Position numbers and translations under genes: made by a program. This document shows, piece by piece, positions 5,824-6,646 of a DNA stretch of 6,646 nucleotides. Within the stretch, counting starts at the first letter, position 1, and each line of letters opens with the position of its first letter. Origin of the DNA: an uncultured Eubacteriales bacterium. GTDB taxonomy: Bacteria > Bacillota > Clostridia > Peptostreptococcales > Anaerovoracaceae. The notes under the pieces are model-generated. The model made no database searches. It had not been told where the DNA came from and worked only from the letters and a program-made list of their open reading frames with translations. The DNA is taken from contig CAUEYG010000089.1 in NCBI GenBank assembly GCA_959021945.1, forward strand, positions 1-6,646, read 5' to 3'.

Positions 5824-6646
5824 ATGGAAATTTGCAAACATAATGAATATTGCGGAGGGTGCGTTTATCAAGGAGTACCTTATGAAGAACAGTTAAAGAT
5901 AAAGGAAAATGAGGTTCTTAAGCTGCTGGAGAAAAAGGAAGTCATTTGTGATGAAATCCTTCCAATAGAGCCAAGCCCAAGTCAGTATCGTTACCGAAAT
6001 AAAATGGAATATACCTTTGGAGATATGGAAAAGGGCGGAGAAATGACCTTGGGAATGCACCGGAAAAAGCATTTTATGTCTATTGTAACGGTAGACCAGT
6101 GCCAATTGGTTCATGAAGATTTTAATAAGGTGCTCCGTGCCACATTGGATTTTTGCCAGGAAAGGGGATACTCTTTTTATCATAAAAAATCCCATAAGGG
6201 TTTGTTGCGCCATTTGATTTTGCGAAGAGGTGTTCATACAGGCGAGCTGTTGATTAATCTGGTTACGTCTACAGAGCCTGGCTTTGACGAAGAAGCATAT
6301 GTTTCTATGTTGTCTGGTCTGGAGCTGGAGCACACATTGGCAGGTGTGCTCCGTACTTTCAATGATCGTCTGGCGGATGCAGTTTATTGTGAAGAATTAA
6401 AGGTTCTACAGGGAAGAGACTATTACATGGAGCGAATCCTGGGGCTGGATTTTAAAGTCAGTGCTTTTTCCTTTTTTCAAACCAATGTGGAAGCGGTGGA
6501 GCACTTGTACACGTATGCCCTTGGATTAATTGACGATTTCAGCGGAAAAGTGGCCTTTGATCTGTTTTGCGGGACAGGAACTATCACCCAGACGCTGGCG
6601 AAAAAGGCCGGTAAAGCAGTAGGCATTGAGTTGGTTGAGGAGGCTG
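5824..6646 (+). CDS. 23S rRNA/tRNA m5U methyltransferase, TrmA/RlmC/RlmD family, no TRAM domain (3' end outside window)
   Basis: The enzyme methylates carbon 5 of a uridine in RNA using S-adenosylmethionine; the target cannot be told from sequence alone. The 274 visible residues begin with the 4Fe-4S motif Cys4-x5-Cys10-x2-Cys13 (CKHNEYCGGC), with Cys93 (VDQCQLVH) as the likely fourth ligand, as in RlmC and RlmD. YRYRNKMEYTFG (55-66) is typical of the central RNA-binding region. SFFQTN (216-221) and the SAM motif FDLFCGTGTITQ (245-256), then GIEL (267-270), mark the Rossmann domain. The part with the catalytic Cys and general-base Glu lies past the edge. No TRAM domain can precede Cys4: the frame upstream runs back to the tgt stop without another start. 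AAAGGA (5809-5814) supports ATG 5824. RlmC-like enzymes lack TRAM, so an RlmC or dual RlmCD role is as possible as RlmD. Confidence 0.9.
   Translation, partial: MEICKHNEYCGGCVYQGVPYEEQLKIKENEVLKLLEKKEVICDEILPIEPSPSQYRYRNKMEYTFGDMEKGGEMTLGMHRKKHFMSIVTVDQCQLVHEDFNKVLRATLDFCQERGYSFYHKKSHKGLLRHLILRRGVHTGELLINLVTSTEPGFDEEAYVSMLSGLELEHTLAGVLRTFNDRLADAVYCEELKVLQGRDYYMERILGLDFKVSAFSFFQTNVEAVEHLYTYALGLIDDFSGKVAFDLFCGTGTITQTLAKKAGKAVGIELVEEA

Noticed and set aside
5893..6333. Minus-strand open frame of 146 codons opposite the methyltransferase gene
   Set aside because: The plus strand carries clear Fe-S and SAM motifs across this stretch, and the antisense product shows no family feature or ribosome binding site.

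Overview
The window looks like chromosomal DNA of a low-to-moderate GC Firmicute of the class Clostridia. The gene order ruvC-ruvA-ruvB-queA ... tgt, the strong AGGAGG-type ribosome binding sites, the TTGAC(A/T)/TATAAT promoters and the zinc-ribbon/YARHG membrane protein all fit that group. I cannot name a genus. Six complete genes and one partial gene lie on the + strand, and the start of one broken gene lies on the - strand.

Left edge (1-240). The first 81 bases hold, on the - strand, the start of an arginine-repressor-like (ArgR/AhrC) gene with a good ribosome binding site. Its frame is cut by a TAA at codon 19, exactly where the family normally has the Glu of its 'ETQ(D/E)(E/K)L' motif, and the frame stays ArgR-like after the stop. 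A 159-base AT-rich divergent region follows. It holds an extended -10 promoter for each direction, two AT-rich palindromes and a LexA-box-like dyad sitting between the -35 and -10 of the ruvC promoter.

Main operon (241-3435). ruvC, ruvA, ruvB and queA are packed with gaps of 11, 10 and 3 bases and are probably one transcript. RuvA and RuvB form the Holliday-junction branch-migration motor, and RuvC is the resolvase that cuts the junction. QueA acts in a different pathway, converting preQ1 in tRNA to epoxyqueuosine.

Inserted gene (3517-4488). Between the two queuosine genes sits a membrane protein of unknown function: an N-terminal four-cysteine zinc ribbon, a proline-rich linker, one transmembrane helix, an extracellular beta-rich region and a C-terminal YARHG domain. 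It has a well-formed promoter of its own and is followed by a strong intrinsic terminator at 4535-4570.

Right part (4586-6646). tgt, the tRNA-guanine transglycosylase that puts preQ1 into tRNA just before QueA acts, has its own extended -10 promoter. After 39 bases a 5-methyluridine RNA methyltransferase of the TrmA/RlmC/RlmD family begins and runs off the window. It keeps the 4Fe-4S cysteines but has no TRAM domain.

No tRNA, rRNA, CRISPR array, insertion sequence or phage gene was seen, and no stretch over 300 bases lacks a gene. I found no convincing new multi-gene system. The points most worth a second look are the interrupted argR-like start, the possible LexA operator at ruvC and the zinc-ribbon/YARHG gene placed between queA and tgt.
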